Source: Melitaea cinxia
Lineage: Eukaryota > Arthropoda > Insecta > Lepidoptera > Nymphalidae
DNA length: 64,000 nucleotides
NCBI RefSeq assembly: GCF_905220565.1
Contig: NC_059415.1
Coordinates: 2,152,001-2,216,000, forward strand
Reading direction: 5' to 3'
The notes beneath the pieces were generated by a model. It was not told where the DNA came from. It made no database searches and saw only the letters and a list, made by a program, of their open reading frames with translations. Both the position numbers and the translations under genes were made by a program. Shown here piece by piece: positions 1 to 11,632 of this stretch (positions are counted from its first letter, which is position 1; each line of letters begins with the position of its first letter).

Positions 1-268
1 TGTTTAACAAGCACTTCTAAGAACTTTAAATGTAGAAACAATATAAATTGATCTTTTACTACTCTCTGCGTAAGCTTAGAACTAATTTATTGTTGATAAT
101 CTAATAATACGACAAGCGATGACTTGCTATTATGTAATGTAATATTAAGAAAAAATAAGTATAAAAGCCTAAAAACAATATATTATGGGAAAATATATTA
201 GCTATCAGGAGTCAGTAGGATCGCAGAACTATTAAAATATGCAGTTAGTGCAACCAAAAATTATTGTA

Positions 269-1034
269 AAATAAAAATAGGTAAAAAAACTTTTTAAGTT
301 AAACGGTTTTATGTTAAACATACATTGCAATGTTTAAGATAAATGTACTAAAAACCAAAAAATAATAAAATAGATACAGTCGTGGGAATTATAAACATAT
401 GCATAGACTAGACTAAAATAAAACCGTGGGGCACGTCAATTGTCTACAAATTATCGACTTAATGTGCGATAGAAGAATCGTTTAATTCGTCGTTAAAATA
501 GGCAGTAGGCCCGCAGACGGTGAGGAAATTACTTACTATTTTCTTGCTCATGGAAATTCCAATAGTTATACACTCCATGTAAATAAAAGCGATGTTTCAA
601 CTAGTTTATCGTTGGACATTCACACTGCTGGCTGGCGAGGAATCGTTTCACTGCTCGTAGTTTGTCTTTAATCGACAAAACATATGATAAAAGTACTACT
701 CGCTCACCACTATGAAACCCTAAAACTCGCTTATAATCGAGCTTGCTAGCTTGTTTCCACATTCTAGCCCTACTTATCACACGTCCATCGTTGTCGGTTG
801 AACAACTGCCTAATTATAGTGTAACATTACAAAACAAACATTTTAATCAACGATTGTAGACAATTGGCGTGCCCCACGGTTTTATTTTAGTCTAGTCTAT
901 GCATATGTTTATAATTCCCACGACTGTATCTATTTTATTATTTTTTGGTTTTTAGTACATTTATCTTAAACATTGCAATGTATGTTTAACATAAAACCGT
1001 TTAACTTAAAAAGTTTTTTTACCTATTTTTATTT
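269..1034. mobile_element. Fold-back (long inverted repeat) DNA element
   Basis: Positions 269-449 reappear as reverse complement at 854-1034, about 180 bp per arm and nearly identical. Both arms include the stretch around CCGTGGGGCACGTCAATTG with one visible substitution. The loop of about 400 bp has no convincing reading frame. Long arms around a short non-coding loop are typical of fold-back or MITE-type non-autonomous DNA transposons mobilised in trans. I could not identify a clean target duplication, so the exact ends and the superfamily are open. Confidence 0.75.
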
Positions 1035-1093
1035 ACTAGTTTTTAGTTTTTATTTCGCATTCTGTTTAATTCATTTAGTGCTTCATTATTGCA

Positions 1094-1700
1094 AGGCCCA
1101 TCTTAAATATTGAGGTTGTATAGTGCACTGTATTCTTCTTGTCAAGCCCTTTTATTTGATACCCATATTGGTGGGATTGATAAAAAATTGTTATCAGACA
1201 ATTGGTAGCGGCGGCCAGCTTAGATTTCAATTTTGCATAGTAAATTGTATTCTACTTGTTGAGACCTTTCATTTGATACCCATGTTGATGGGATTGATAA
1301 AACCTAAGTTATCCGCCATTTTGTAGAGGCCGCCATCTTGGATTTTAATTTTATATAGTACATTGATTATACTGGTTGAGCACTTTCATTTGATACCCAT
1401 ATTGATGGGATCGATAAAACCTACGTTATCCGCCATTTTGTAGCGGCCGCCATCTTGTATTTCAATTTTTTATAGTATATTGTATTCTGCTTGTTGAGCC
1501 CTTTCATTTGATACCCATATTGATGGGATTGATAAAACCTACGTTATCCGCCATTTTGTAGCGGCCGCCATCTTGGATTTCAATTTTTTATAGTATATTG
1601 TATTCTGCTTGTTGAGCCCTTTCATTTGATACCCATATTGATGGGATTAATAAAACATAAATTATCCGCCATTTTGTAGCGGCGGCCATCTTGAATTTAT
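1094..1700. repeat. Tandem array, ~117-bp unit, about five copies
   Basis: The motif ATTTGATACCCATATTGATG recurs at 1154, 1271, 1388, 1506 and 1624, so the period is 117-118 bp. Each unit also carries TCCGCCATTTTGTAGCGGC and CCATCTTGGATTTCAATTT. The first unit is the most diverged and the last three are nearly identical. No CRISPR-like organisation (short repeat plus unique spacer) is present; the whole unit repeats. Similar arrays occur inside non-autonomous insect transposons, and this one follows the fold-back element by 60 bp. Confidence 0.85.
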
Positions 1701-1885
1701 AATGATAATGAATAAACACAATTGTATTGTCACCAAAATCCAAAGTGTATACAAAATTTCAGATTAATCGGTTGACAGGAAGAGGGTGAAATTTGAATTA
1801 CTAAATTTGACCCAAGAATAAATAATAAATAAAAAATAAAACAAACGGGGTGAGCTAAATAAAACCGTTTAACTAGCCATAACCG
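1701..1885. other. Possible 3' part of the element carrying the 117-bp array
   Basis: This segment follows the last tandem unit without a break. It ends around GAGCTAAATAAAACCGTTTA, which shares TAAAACCGTTTAACT with the arm of the fold-back element at 990-1005. The sharing suggests that the fold-back arm and this tail come from related elements or one larger composite. No coding potential was seen. Confidence 0.3.
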
Positions 1886-3275
1886 TGCGAATAATTCGCA
1901 CTAAATAAGTAAAAAATTTACCGACCATCAATCATGTTGACGTTGTTTCAAAATTAAAGCCATATATAATTTAATAAATAATTAATTTACTAAAGCAAAA
2001 GCAAAAATAATTTGTTTTGTTGTGGATGCCGGTAGAGCAATTAATTATCTATAAAATAATAATATTATTATTATTATTTATATAATTTATGTGGAGTAAT
2101 TGTGATGTTTTTTTTCTAAAAAGAGAAGCAAACATGTTAACCTTACCGTATTAATATACACGATTTCTTACGTCATGTTACGTATAACTTATGACAATGT
2201 TGCATTTCTATATATTGACATTATTATTAACATCAAAATCAATCTCTGTCTTAATACCCGCCCTCAAACAAACAACTAAAGTGAGAAGCTACAGGAAATA
2301 AAGAAGGAAATAAAAATAAATAGCAAAAACAATATTTGACATTTTTTATATTGTCACCTAAATATAGAAAAAAAAAATACAAAGAAATAGGTGTCACATT
2401 GCGTTTATAAATGCATTTTTTACCGTACATTCAGCACATTATTCAATTGTTCAAATTTTTTAAAATTTAGTTTAGCTTTTTATTTTGAAAACAAATCTAT
2501 TATAAATGAGACCGTGTTACATAGTTAAAAGTGCTTAAAGCGGAGTGTTTAATGTACAACGATGTTACATAAACCAAATATGTGCCTTTACTCAGTGCTA
2601 CATATTTTTAAACGACAAATTGAGGCGCGAAAAAGATAACAGACGCCCATGTCCACGAATATGGACGACATTCAAATTAAAATTCATTTACGTCACAATA
2701 AATTGATATATTTTTTATTTTGTTTATAAAACGTAGTCTTAGTAGGAATCAGGCAAATGGGAATGTAAGCAAACGTTCTTTTTATGAACTACAAAATGTT
2801 AAATATTACCATATTGTCATTTATGCTAAGACTTACGATGTGGACTATGTTAATTCCCGGTTCTGCTTGATGTAGTCATTTAAACGTTCAACAAAACTGT
2901 TCCTCTGTTTGAGATGTCTGACTGTTTTTACAATAAACTAAATAAAATATACATTGATTTTTAAAATACAAAATATAAATAGAAAAGCACTCCGAACGAG
3001 AATATTTTATAAGCGTGCATTAAACTATGGAAAGATTGAAGAATCGTGCGGTTTTGAAATATTCCTTAACTCGCCAGTGCATAAAAGACGTGTCGAGAAT
3101 GCAGATGCAGATAAAAATCTATATTTCAAAAAGATGTTCATGAACTTCTATATAGATATAAGATATATAGTTTTAGATTAAGAATAGTTTTTGGTAATGG
3201 CCATATGCCACGCAGTTTTAGATAAATACAGTCTCATCATCAAACAGTCCCAACATGTAAAACCATTGTATTGAA
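1886..3275. other. AT-rich stretch without identifiable features
   Basis: About 1.4 kb of AT-rich sequence with homopolymer runs. A 75-codon frame at 2954-3181 has no recognisable motif and composition typical of chance frames. Nothing here is supported as a gene. Confidence 0.5.
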
Positions 3276-3289
3276 TATACTATTATTAC

Positions 3290-3637
3290 GCTTACGCTTC
3301 AGCCTGTAATATCCCACTACTGGGCATAGGCCTCTTTCCCTATGTAGGAGAAGGATCAGAGCATAATCCACCACGCTGCTCTAATGCGGATTGGCGGATA
3401 TATTCCCTACTATGAGTAACGATCGCTATCAGGTGTACATGATAATAACCGGAACTGACGGCTTAGCGTGCTCTCCGAGGCACGGTGAGAAGACCCACAA
3501 GGACTGCACAAACACGCAGACCACGGCAAACACCGGTATGGTCAATACAAATGTTTGTCATGTGCGGGGATCAAACCCACAACCGCCAGCGCAACAGGTA
3601 CAATCCATGGCTGTGACCGTTACACCAACCCGGCGTC
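3290..3637 (-). mobile_element. tRNA-derived SINE, RTE-type tail (copy A)
   Basis: Read on the minus strand it starts with a tRNA-like head with box A near TTGGTGTAACGGT and box B near GGGTTTGATCCCCGC. It ends in a tail (GGCCTATGCCCAGTAGTGGG ... CAGGCTGAAGC) like the end of RTE LINEs. It is flanked by a 14-bp target duplication with one mismatch: TATACTATTATTAC at 3276-3289 and TATACTAGTATTAC at 3638-3651. The 84-codon frame across it is a SINE artefact, because the 53 kb copy shows the same pseudo-peptide. Non-autonomous; moved by LINE machinery in trans. Confidence 0.85.
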
Positions 3638-3651
3638 TATACTAGTATTAC

Positions 3652-3770
3652 ATTGAAACAACTTTTTTGGAGGGACTCCTTTCGGGATCATGGTTGCTGT
3701 AAAGTATCCGAAACATCCGGCATCTAAAAAACTTAATAAACCGCGATAAAATCCGTAAAAGTTGTTTCAT
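3652..3770. mobile_element. MITE with TGAAAC...GTTTCA ends (copy 1)
   Basis: Inverted ends TGAAACAACTTTT and AAAAGTTGTTTCA enclose about 90 bp containing ATGGTTGCTGTAAAGTATCC and CGATAAAATCCG. The same core occurs at 28807-28947, where the inverted repeat is perfect over 27 bp, and at 48280-48392. It directly abuts the SINE target duplication. Non-coding; needs a transposase in trans. Confidence 0.7.
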
Positions 3771-4109
3771 TTTAATATGAGAAATAATGTTTAAAAACAG
3801 ACTATGAACATGCAGGGATGTAGTCGATATATAGATACTTGATAATAAATAGCTAAATAGATACGTTAAGTTGTAACTTATCTATATACAATACTCCTGG
3901 ATAAGCGTTATGTTAGAAGTATATTTATACAACGGTCATGTTCTGCGGTACATAAATCGCTTTGTCATCGCCACAACCTCAACCCAATTACCGAGTGATA
4001 TGGATTCTCATCACGTCTTCTATACACCAAGCTTACAAATATTCTTAAGTTTATTATATATAGAACGATTTATTGTAAATATATAGATTAAAAAAAATCT
4101 TATAAAATA

Positions 4110-4290
4110 CACACCTTACTACATCAGCTATCTGCCACTGTAAATCCCATCAAAATCGGTACAGCCGTTTCAGAGATTAGTCGGAACAAACAGACAGACA
4201 ATAATGTAGTTAAAAATTGTAAAAAATGTTATTTTGGTATAAGTATGTACCGTGTATACATCCATATGCATTTAGTAAAAAACGGTTATT
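4110..4290 (+). repeat. Dispersed repeat fragment (same family as 55.6 kb)
   Basis: Contains AAAATCGGTACAGCCGTTTC, GGAACAAACAGACAGACA and AAAAATGTTATTTTGGTAT in the same order and spacing as 55670-55830. The alignment runs to a shared CATATGCATTTAGTAA. It is the 3' portion of a dispersed element that starts at 55568 with a CTAGCTGTTCTCGCGACTT type sequence. Superfamily uncertain. Confidence 0.6.
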
Positions 4291-4344
4291 TTAATATTAC
4301 AAACAGACACGTAACGTACAGATTAAAAAAAAAAATCCTTTTTA

Positions 4345-4434
4345 TCCGCAGTGGAGCAGCGTGGCGGATTAAGCTCAGATCCTTCTCCTACATGGACAAA
4401 ATAGGCCCAGCAGTGTGATGTTACAGGCTGAAGT
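4345..4434 (+). mobile_element. 3' fragment of tRNA-derived SINE
   Basis: Matches the last ~90 bp of the SINE at 53 kb, in opposite orientation: CGCAGTGGAGCAGCGTGG, then CCTTCTCCTACATGG, then the tail AGGCTGAAG. 5'-truncated, as expected from incomplete reverse transcription. Confidence 0.75.
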
Positions 4435-4639
4435 AGTGAATTATATACAAACACTTTTCTTTCACTAACTAATGTGTAATCATCTGTATAGAATATGTAT
4501 GTATTTACTTATATATTATAGTAAGTATGTATATGTTTATGTATATGTATAAGTATATTTGTATATTGGTATGTATCTTTATAAGTATTTATTAGTATGT
4601 AGTATGTAACATTTTTAAATATATATAAATCTTATTATC

Positions 4640-4835
4640 TTTTTTTGTGTTCTTTATTTTTCTTCTTAATAACTACTGCTTGCACTGTTTGCCTCGCTAT
4701 ATGAAACACTTACTCATGACCATGGGTTGACTGGAAGAAATCTCTTTCAGAGATTCCAACTTTGCCATAAACATTACTATTATTTTATGTTTCTATATGT
4801 ATTTTTGAGTGCAATAAAGTATATAATTATTATTA
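4640..4835 (+). mobile_element. 3' UTR fragment of a CR1/Jockey-type LINE
   Basis: Contains TGGAAGAAATCTCT followed by an AGAGAT pairing half, as in the 3' UTR of the intact LINE at 62.5 kb (GCTGGAAGAAATCTCTCAC). It ends in an AATAAAGTATATAATTATTA-type tail. Likely a 5'-truncated insertion; no coding part remains. The 200 bp before it is GTAT-rich low-complexity DNA. Confidence 0.55.
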
Positions 4836-5890
4836 CTACTTCATATTCTACGCTAACTCAAGTCATGTTAAAACAATACGTAGATACAAAGTAAACACAA
4901 GTCGCAGTCGCGTGACTCAGATTAAAACAGAAATAAAAACTATCAAAGCTGAACCAATGAAATAGTGCACAGTAATTGAAAATTATTCACTCATATTCTC
5001 TGAACCGGCACGCGTCTAGCACGTGACTATAATATGTAACCGTGGCCAGGTATTGGACATCATCGGGAGTAATTGATTTGTTTTATGTATGGTAAAACAT
5101 TATTTAATCTTTTCTATTTTTATATATTTATATAATTAAAAAAAACATTAATTTTCATTTTTTATATTCTATGTAATATTGAGCGCTCGGCGATTGGGCA
5201 TCGCTTTGTACTCATCATAATCCATAATCATCACTTCATAATTAAATTTATTGTATATAATAAAATATTAAGGTGAAGGTGAAGGCCAGCGTATAATATA
5301 CGGACCCATAACTACTACAGATACTACAGATTTATATTTGATATGTTCTTTCAGTTACAAGTTAACATGAGGAAATCTTGAATAATGTGGCAAGTAGGAG
5401 AGAGCTTAAGCTGCCATACTTACGCTTGGGACGTGTCAATAAGCGTTGATATATTTTAATGATCTAAATGTAAAGAATATTAAAAAATATTAAACTTTTC
5501 AATTCAACACGTGTTAATTTTACTGATTATTTTATATATATTTTTTTCATTCGTTTAAAGTGAGAAACAGAATTAATAAAAAACTTGTTTTCATAGTCGT
5601 GGAAACGAATTATTACTAGTTGTATTATGTGTAGAATACTAGAAGTGTTCTCTAAAAATACGCTACAGTCAAAATATGAAGAAAACACGAGGTTGGTATA
5701 GATAAATGTGAGAATTTTATTACATGTGCAGTTAACAAAAGATTTTATGTTTATATAAATATAAAATGACTTGATAAATGCGTTGTTGCGGAAAATTCAA
5801 AACAAAATCGCAATTTTTTTTTTTTTTGTAACACTGTAGAAGACTGTTACGGAACGAACATTAACAAAAATCGTGCTAATTTAGTGTTGC
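4836..5890. other. AT-rich stretch without identifiable features
   Basis: About 1 kb with no supported gene or RNA. Short GC-richer islets near 4990-5060 and 5180-5215 have no recognisable motif. Confidence 0.45.
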
Positions 5891-5894
5891 TTAG

Positions 5895-6044
5895 AACCGA
5901 ATATATAACCATCTTATCAAAAATTTCGACCCAGCGGGTACATCGTTCTATAGCTTAATTGGCTTGCGCACTGACACGTAAGTCGGAGATGCAGGTTCGA
6001 TCTCCGCTGGAACGTTCGATTTTTGTTATGATATTAAATAATTG
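5895..6044 (+). mobile_element. tRNA-like repeat element, degraded copy
   Basis: Positions 5944-6015 align with the cloverleaf-forming repeat at 16805-16877: acceptor halves CGTTCTA/TGGAACG, D arm TAGCTTAATTGG, T arm near GGTTCGATCTCC. The anticodon loop has lost a base and the T stem is imperfect. Flanks ATCAAAAATTTCG and CGATTTTTGTTATGATATT are the inverted-repeat arms seen in the other copies. It is fused directly to the AACCGACTTC repeat that follows. Confidence 0.65.
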
Positions 6045-6588
6045 TGTTTGCTCGCAAACGAAAAAAAAACCGACTTCAATTACATCGACAAGTAATACAA
6101 CGTAGATCGACGAAAAAATAGTCAAGCAACTACGCGTTATCAAAGATTACTCAAAAAGTATTTATCAGATCTCGATAAAATTTATATGTGACCACATGAT
6201 AAACATCAGCTTTCGATTAAATTAAAAAGTATCAAAATCGGCACACCCCGTAAAAAGTTATTGCGGATTTTCGAGAGTATCCCTCGATTTCTCTGGGATC
6301 CCATCATCAGATCCTGGTTTCCTTATCATGGTACCAAACTAGGAATATCCCCTTTCAAACAAAAAAAGAATTATCAAAATCGGTACATCCAGTAGAAAGT
6401 TATGCGGTATAATACAACGTAGGTCGACGAAAAAAGCGTCAAGTAAAAACGCATTATTAGATATAACTCGAAAAGTAGTTGTTAGATCTCAAATAAATTT
6501 AAATGGGACCAATTGGCACACACCACCTTTCGATTAAAACAAAATTTGTCGAAATCGGTCTACCCGGTCAAAAGTTCTGATGTAACAT

Positions 6589-6623
<35 letters not shown>

Positions 6624-6665
6624 GTCGAATTGAGAACCTCCTCCTTTTTGGAAGTCGGTTAAAAA
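6045..6665. mobile_element. AACCGACTTC / GAAGTCGGTT dispersed repeat, near full-length
   Basis: Starts with AAAAACCGACTTCAATTACA and ends with GGAAGTCGGTTAAAA, so the ends are short inverted repeats. Inside, AATACAACGTAG(A/G)TCGACGA occurs twice about 310 bp apart, indicating an internal duplication. A poly(A) run of about 29 lies at 6591-6619. Partial copies lie at 20518-20553, 37570-37815 (minus) and 47688-47828 (minus). I know this as a very common lepidopteran repeat. Non-coding. Confidence 0.7.
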
Positions 6666-6879
6666 TATTAACAAAATTGCATATGTAAAATTTTTTAACA
6701 TTTCAGTTATTTGAACCGTGTTTTATGATAATATTTATAATAATATTCATTTATTTCAAATATTTGGTACATAACAAAAACAATTTGTAACGATAATAAC
6801 TACATTAGTATATACACTGTTAAAAATTTCTTTGGTAAACTTACTAAAAATGTGTGGGAAGTTTTAACGCAAAACAATT

Positions 6880-7468
6880 TAGTAAATTTACTAAACAGAA
6901 TGCTTCAACTCAATTTGAGAAAATTACAAAATGTTTTTGGAAATTTACCAAGCAGTTCCAGAAGATTTAAATAATAATTTTATCATACAGTTTTGTAATT
7001 TTACTCAAGAATGTATCATGAAAATGCTTAGTAAATTTACTATGCTGTTTTGTAACTATACTACTTAATTCACTTGAATTGAGTTTGATAAAATTGCAAA
7101 ATATTTTTGGAGATTTACCAAGCGGTTACAGAAAATTTGATTAGTAATTTTACTATACAGTTTTGTAATTTTATTCAATAATTGATCATAAAAATGTTTA
7201 GTAAATTTACTACGCAGTTTCGTAACTACACCAACCAATTCATTTGAATTGGGTTTGATAAAATTACAAAATATTTTTGGAAATTTGCCAAGCAGTTACA
7301 GAAAATTTGATTAGTAATTTTACTATACAATTTTGTAATTTTAATCAATAATTGATCATAAAAATGTTTAGTAAATTTACTACGCAGTTTCGTAACTATA
7401 CCAACCAATTCATTTGAATTGGGTTTGATAAAATTACAAAATATTTTCGGAAATTTACCAAGCAGTTA
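6880..7468. repeat. Tandem array, 170-bp unit
   Basis: GTAAATTTAC followed by TATGCTG or TACGCAG recurs at 7031, 7201 and 7371 (exact 170-bp steps), with a diverged unit at 6882. Units carry TTTGATAAAATTACAAAATA and ACCAAGCAGTTACAG. The array is cut at 7468 inside the AGCAGTTACAG motif by the next block. Confidence 0.8.
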
Positions 7469-7989
7469 TTCTAAGAAACGCTTGTTTTTTAATTTTTTCG
7501 ATTTTTTTGGTTTTCGATATCTCACGAACGAATGAACCGATTTTGATTTGCAAAACGGCATTCGACGTCGTTTTTTGAGCTTAAGAGCTGATTAGGTTAT
7601 GGAATTGATCGGTGCAATAGCCAAAAAGTTATTCTAAAAAAACATCATTTTCGAAAAAATTTTTTCGCGGTTTTTTTTTAAATTTCTCAAAATCTACCGA
7701 ATCGATTCACTTCAAATTTTCAGGAAGTCTAAGTTGAGTGGAACCCTTTCGAATGCCACGAGTCTCGTTTCGATCGGTCAAGCCGTTCAAAAGTTATAAG
7801 AGGTTTACATGCGTACACACACACATCCACACAGACATACAGACACCCTCGTAAAAATAGTCAGGGAAGCTTTCTAGGGCCTTTAAACGTCGAGATATGA
7901 TGAAAACTCGACTTTCGAAAAACGGGGTAAAACCAATAACTTCCCGATTTTTAAAAAATTTTTTAATTTTTTTAGAGGGAAGTTAAAAA
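7469..7989. mobile_element. Probable insertion in the tandem-array element
   Basis: It interrupts the 170-bp array and is compositionally different. It contains TTTCGATATCTCACGAACGA, TCGGTCAAGCCGTTCAAAAG, an (AC)n tract near 7815, and ends in GGGAAGTTAAAA, with the inverse-like AACTTCCCGATTTTT just before. Phrases such as 'GATCGGTCAAGCCG' are shared by many insect dispersed repeats. Class not determined. Confidence 0.45.
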
Positions 7990-8334
7990 TGCTTTATTAA
8001 TCATAACTTTACTATATATAATTTTCAAATCAAAATTTTACATATAAATATGATATAAAAATATTGATAAATTTTTAATAATTTCAATAATATGTAAATA
8101 AACATTTTTTTTTGTAATCTTTCAAGAAACTATGGTAAACCGAAATACTAACAATTTTGGTTCATCTAAAAAAGTAGTTACCCTATTATACTGTTAATTA
8201 TACAAAACACTGTATAATTTTACAGTCAAAATAATAAAATTAATGAGAAGATTATTGAATTTCCAATGAATTCATTAGAATTCGAATTTAACTATTGTTT
8301 CACAATCTTACTAGACCACAGATTAAATTAAAAT

Positions 8335-8990
8335 ACGCACAATGTTTGTAAATTTACGAAGCTTGGAAACGAAAGTCGACAGCGTGTTTAGTAAAATTAA
8401 ACAAGGCTAAAGAAAAATAGTATTTTTTAGTAATTTTACAATACATTGTGTAATTTTACAATAAGAATAGTAAAAATACCAAAAAAATTTTTTGAATTTT
8501 CAATAATTCCATTGTAGTTTCAATTACAATATTGTTTTGTAAATTTACAACAAAAGTAGGAATTCAAAACACAAATAATGTTCGTAAATTTAAGGTGCTT
8601 GGTATCGAAAATTGATAACCTGTTTAGTAAAATTACACATGGCTACAGACAAGTAGTATTTTTTAGTAATTTTACAACACATTGTGTAATTTTACAATAA
8701 GAATAGTAAAAATACCAAAAAATTTTTTTGAATTTTCAATACTTTGATTGTAGTTTAAATTACAATATTGTTTTGTAAATTTACAACAAAATTAGTAATT
8801 CAAAACACAAACAATGTTAGTAAATTTAAGGAGCTTGGTATCGAAAATTGATAACCTGTTTAGTAAAATTATACATGGCAACAGACAAATAGTATTTTTT
8901 AGTAATTTTACAATGTATTGTGTAATTTTACAGTTCAAATTGTAAAAATAATAACAAAATTTGTAAATTTCTAAACACTTCACAGTAATT
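8335..8990. repeat. Tandem array, 236-bp unit
   Basis: GCTTGG followed by a TATCGAAAATTGATAACCTG-type sequence recurs at 8361, 8597 and 8833, a constant 236-bp period over about 2.8 units. Each unit also has TAGTATTTTTTAGTAATTTT and GTTTTGTAAATTTACAACAA. It differs from the 170-bp array but is built of the same short motifs. Confidence 0.8.
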
Positions 8991-9486
8991 CGAATTATAA
9001 AATATTTGGTAATTTTACAAAAAAATATAGTATCTCAAATTACTAAAAATTTTGGTAAATCTTCAAAGTTTGTTATTAAAATTTAATAAACTGTTCCGTG
9101 AAATTACAATACAAGTAAGATTTATACTCTAAGATTGTAAAATTAAAGCGCATCTTAGCTAATTTTCTCATATGTCTTGGAAAATTACTCAAAATGTGTT
9201 ATAATTTGAATTCATACACACTGATTAGTAATTTAGCCATCTCATGTTGAGTAAAAAAATGATAATTTTACAAAAATTTTTTACAGTGTAACTGTGTCGC
9301 AATCATTAACGCCCTCCTCACAAAGCGTTGTATCACAAAGATGACCAAATGTTACAAAATATAAACAGAAACCAACGATCACCAAGAAAAATAAAGATCA
9401 AACAATAATAAAATAACTATGATAAAACAAAGATAATAAAAAGGGGTGCATGATGTGGAATTTAGAGACGTGTGTTGTATGTAAGT

Positions 9487-9575
9487 ATAAAATGTGTGTG
9501 TGTGTGTGTGTGTGTTTGTGTGTATGTGTGTTTGTGTGTAGGTGAGTGTGTATGTGTGTGCGTAGGTGTGTGCGT
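9487..9575 (+). repeat. (TG)n microsatellite with interruptions
   Basis: A run of TG dinucleotides with TTTG, TATG and TAGG interruptions. It explains the His/Thr-rich 72-codon frame on the minus strand, which is not a gene. Confidence 0.9.
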
Positions 9576-11001
9576 GTTTTTTGTTTGTATATGTGGATAC
9601 GTTTCACCTTGTTCACTTATAAAAACACTAAAAATATCTAGCTAGGTTACAGTGACCAAAAGTTTTTCCGTCTGATTATAATTTAATTTCAATAACCAGT
9701 TTGTCAATTTAGATTTACATACACGATAAGTTAGGGGGTAAATATTTAATTGCTCATTTATTTTATTGTACAGTATGAGACTCAAATAATAATACTGACG
9801 AAATGAGGAGACTCTGTGACAAAATTGTACAGGGCATACTCTATCACATCTCCGTTTACCAGACAAAAACTGTTCATCAAATGGGATGAATTTGTGTTTG
9901 CGGAAAACAGAGCAAAGGACAAATAACTGTCGAACTGTTAATACTTCACAAGTCTCGTACAGGTCTCGATATCATAATCTTTAGGATACATCTTTGCACT
10001 CTTTCCAGTTGAAGCAACACTTTTACAGTATTTCAAAGACAAGTTAGCTATAAATAATTATATTACAATTCACTCACTATCGACTTATAAAAACCAAAAC
10101 AGTTACAAATTTCACATTTTTAACGATTATAAAAGAATGAGCCTATTTCGTTTCACACATGGCAGTAAAGTATGTCAAGACTCACACAGGCGACGTAGCG
10201 TTGTAACTGTGTCAAGATTACATCGACAGTCACAATGCGGGGTCTCTAACTATGATGTACATATTTTTTAAAGTGTTTTTTTTCTATAATTTAAAAACAA
10301 ACAATTTTTATCTTCTTTTATACTAGCACTTGCCTACGATTTCGTACGATTAATAATTTCACAATGTTTTTATTGGCGGACCTCGTATTGTTCATAGACT
10401 AAAGACTTTTTTTATTGGCCCGAAATTAAAACGGTAAAGTTCACCAATTCACCAATTTATTATTATTTGCCTAGTTATTTGTCAACTGACATTAAAATGA
10501 TTCTGCTAGCGGTTACGTGTTAAATTTCTGCACACGACAAATATTTGTGTATATTAGCCGCTTGTTGTTTTCTGATTGTTTGTACTGTCTCCCTAACGTC
10601 AGCGTGTTTTTGAAAGGGCCCTTTAGAAATAAGTGTTTATTATATTATTGCTTCCCTTTCTAAATAAATGTAACAAAAAAAAATCTATTTTATTACTAAG
10701 TCATCTTTTTTTAACATTTTTCATTTCATTTTTAACATATCAATTTTATCGCTCTTGTTTATGTACGAAATCTAAAAACATTTTATTAATTACTAAAAAT
10801 TAATTAATGTTACTTAATTAAAGTCTTTACATTTAAAAATTTTAATTAATAATTACATTTACGGCGTCAATAATTAAATGTTATAAGAATTTTGCTATTA
10901 AAAATTTTACCGATCTCTTCGAATGCAAACAAATATTAATTACTTGAAATATTCTACAGTCTTTATGACGTTTTATTGATTAATATTATATTAAAAACAG
11001 A
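9576..11001. other. AT-rich stretch without identifiable features
   Basis: No supported gene. AAAGGGCCCTTT at 10613-10624 is a short perfect palindrome. The stretch from 9840 to 10260 is slightly richer in GC and has no TE motif I recognise. Confidence 0.4.
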
Positions 11002-11632
11002 CTTTGAACACAGATGTCCGTGCGGAAAAGAGGTCGATTCTTTCGGACTACACGGCCTTTCCTGTAACAAGAGTTCAGGTAGGTTTTCCCGCCATGGTTC
11101 CCTAAACGATACCATAAAAAGAGCTCTTGCCACCATCGACGTTCCTGCTCTTATCGAGCCAACTGGAATTAGTCGCAATGATGGCAAGAGACCTGATGGA
11201 TTGACGTTGGTTCCCTGGGAAAGGGGACGGGCGCTTTTGTGGGACGCAACCTGCGTTGACACACTTGCTCCGTCTCATGTCAGGGAAACAGCCTTAAAAG
11301 CGGGAGCCGCAGCGGAAAAAGCTGAAACGACTAAACGGCACAAATATTCGTCACTAATTCCAAATTACATCTTTGTGCCGTTTGCAGTCGAAACACTTGG
11401 ACCTTGGAGTAGCAGTGCTAAAAATTTTTTAAATGAGATAACACCTCGCCTTATTGCCTCCACTGGTGACAAGAGGGCTGGTGCATTTTTTGCCCAGAGA
11501 ATCGGCATAGCGATTCAACGGGGAAATGCTGCCAGCATTCTTGGCACAATTCCACGCGGACATAATTTATACCAAAACTATCTGTAAATATTTAGTTCTT
11601 AAGTTGTGAATTGTAAATATGTATAATATTTT
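11002..11632 (+). pseudogene. R2-like RLE retrotransposon, 5'-truncated copy (C-terminal domain)
   Basis: The readable frame runs from about 11002 to the stop at 11585. It encodes the C-terminal part of a retrotransposon polyprotein: a CCHC knuckle (CPCG ... GLHGLSC), the GRFSRH motif, then E-P, KRPDG and WDATC. The order CCHC - RH - EP - K(R)PD - D is that of the restriction-like endonuclease of R2-group non-LTR elements. The PD and the following Asp are present. Everything upstream (zinc finger, RT) is missing, as expected for 5' truncation in target-primed reverse transcription. It is nearly identical to 15468-16093 over DNA. The shared 3' end stops at about GTATAAT-TTTT and no poly(A) is seen. 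Confidence 0.8.

Larger units (their letters stand above)
6815..9288. mobile_element. 2.5-kb inverted-repeat element built of tandem arrays, TA-flanked
   Basis: The left end CACTGTTAAAAATTTCTTTG and the reverse complement of the right end, CACTGTAAAAAATTTTTGTA, match as imperfect terminal inverted repeats. TA dinucleotides flank both sides (6813-6814 and 9289-9290). The interior has no coding frame. It holds two different tandem arrays (170-bp and 236-bp periods), both rich in TAGTAATTTTAC and TAAATTTAC motifs, plus a foreign ~520-bp block at 7469-7989. TA flanks would fit a Tc1/mariner-type mobiliser, but that is inference. Confidence 0.65.

Noticed and set aside
1094..1700. CRISPR-like array
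   Set aside because: The entire 117-bp unit repeats without unique spacers, and the DNA is of animal type.
3391..3645. 84-codon conserved frame also at 53125
   Set aside because: The pair is explained by two copies of the tRNA-derived SINE with target duplications.
9398..9616. His/Thr-rich protein
   Set aside because: Translation of the (TG)n microsatellite.
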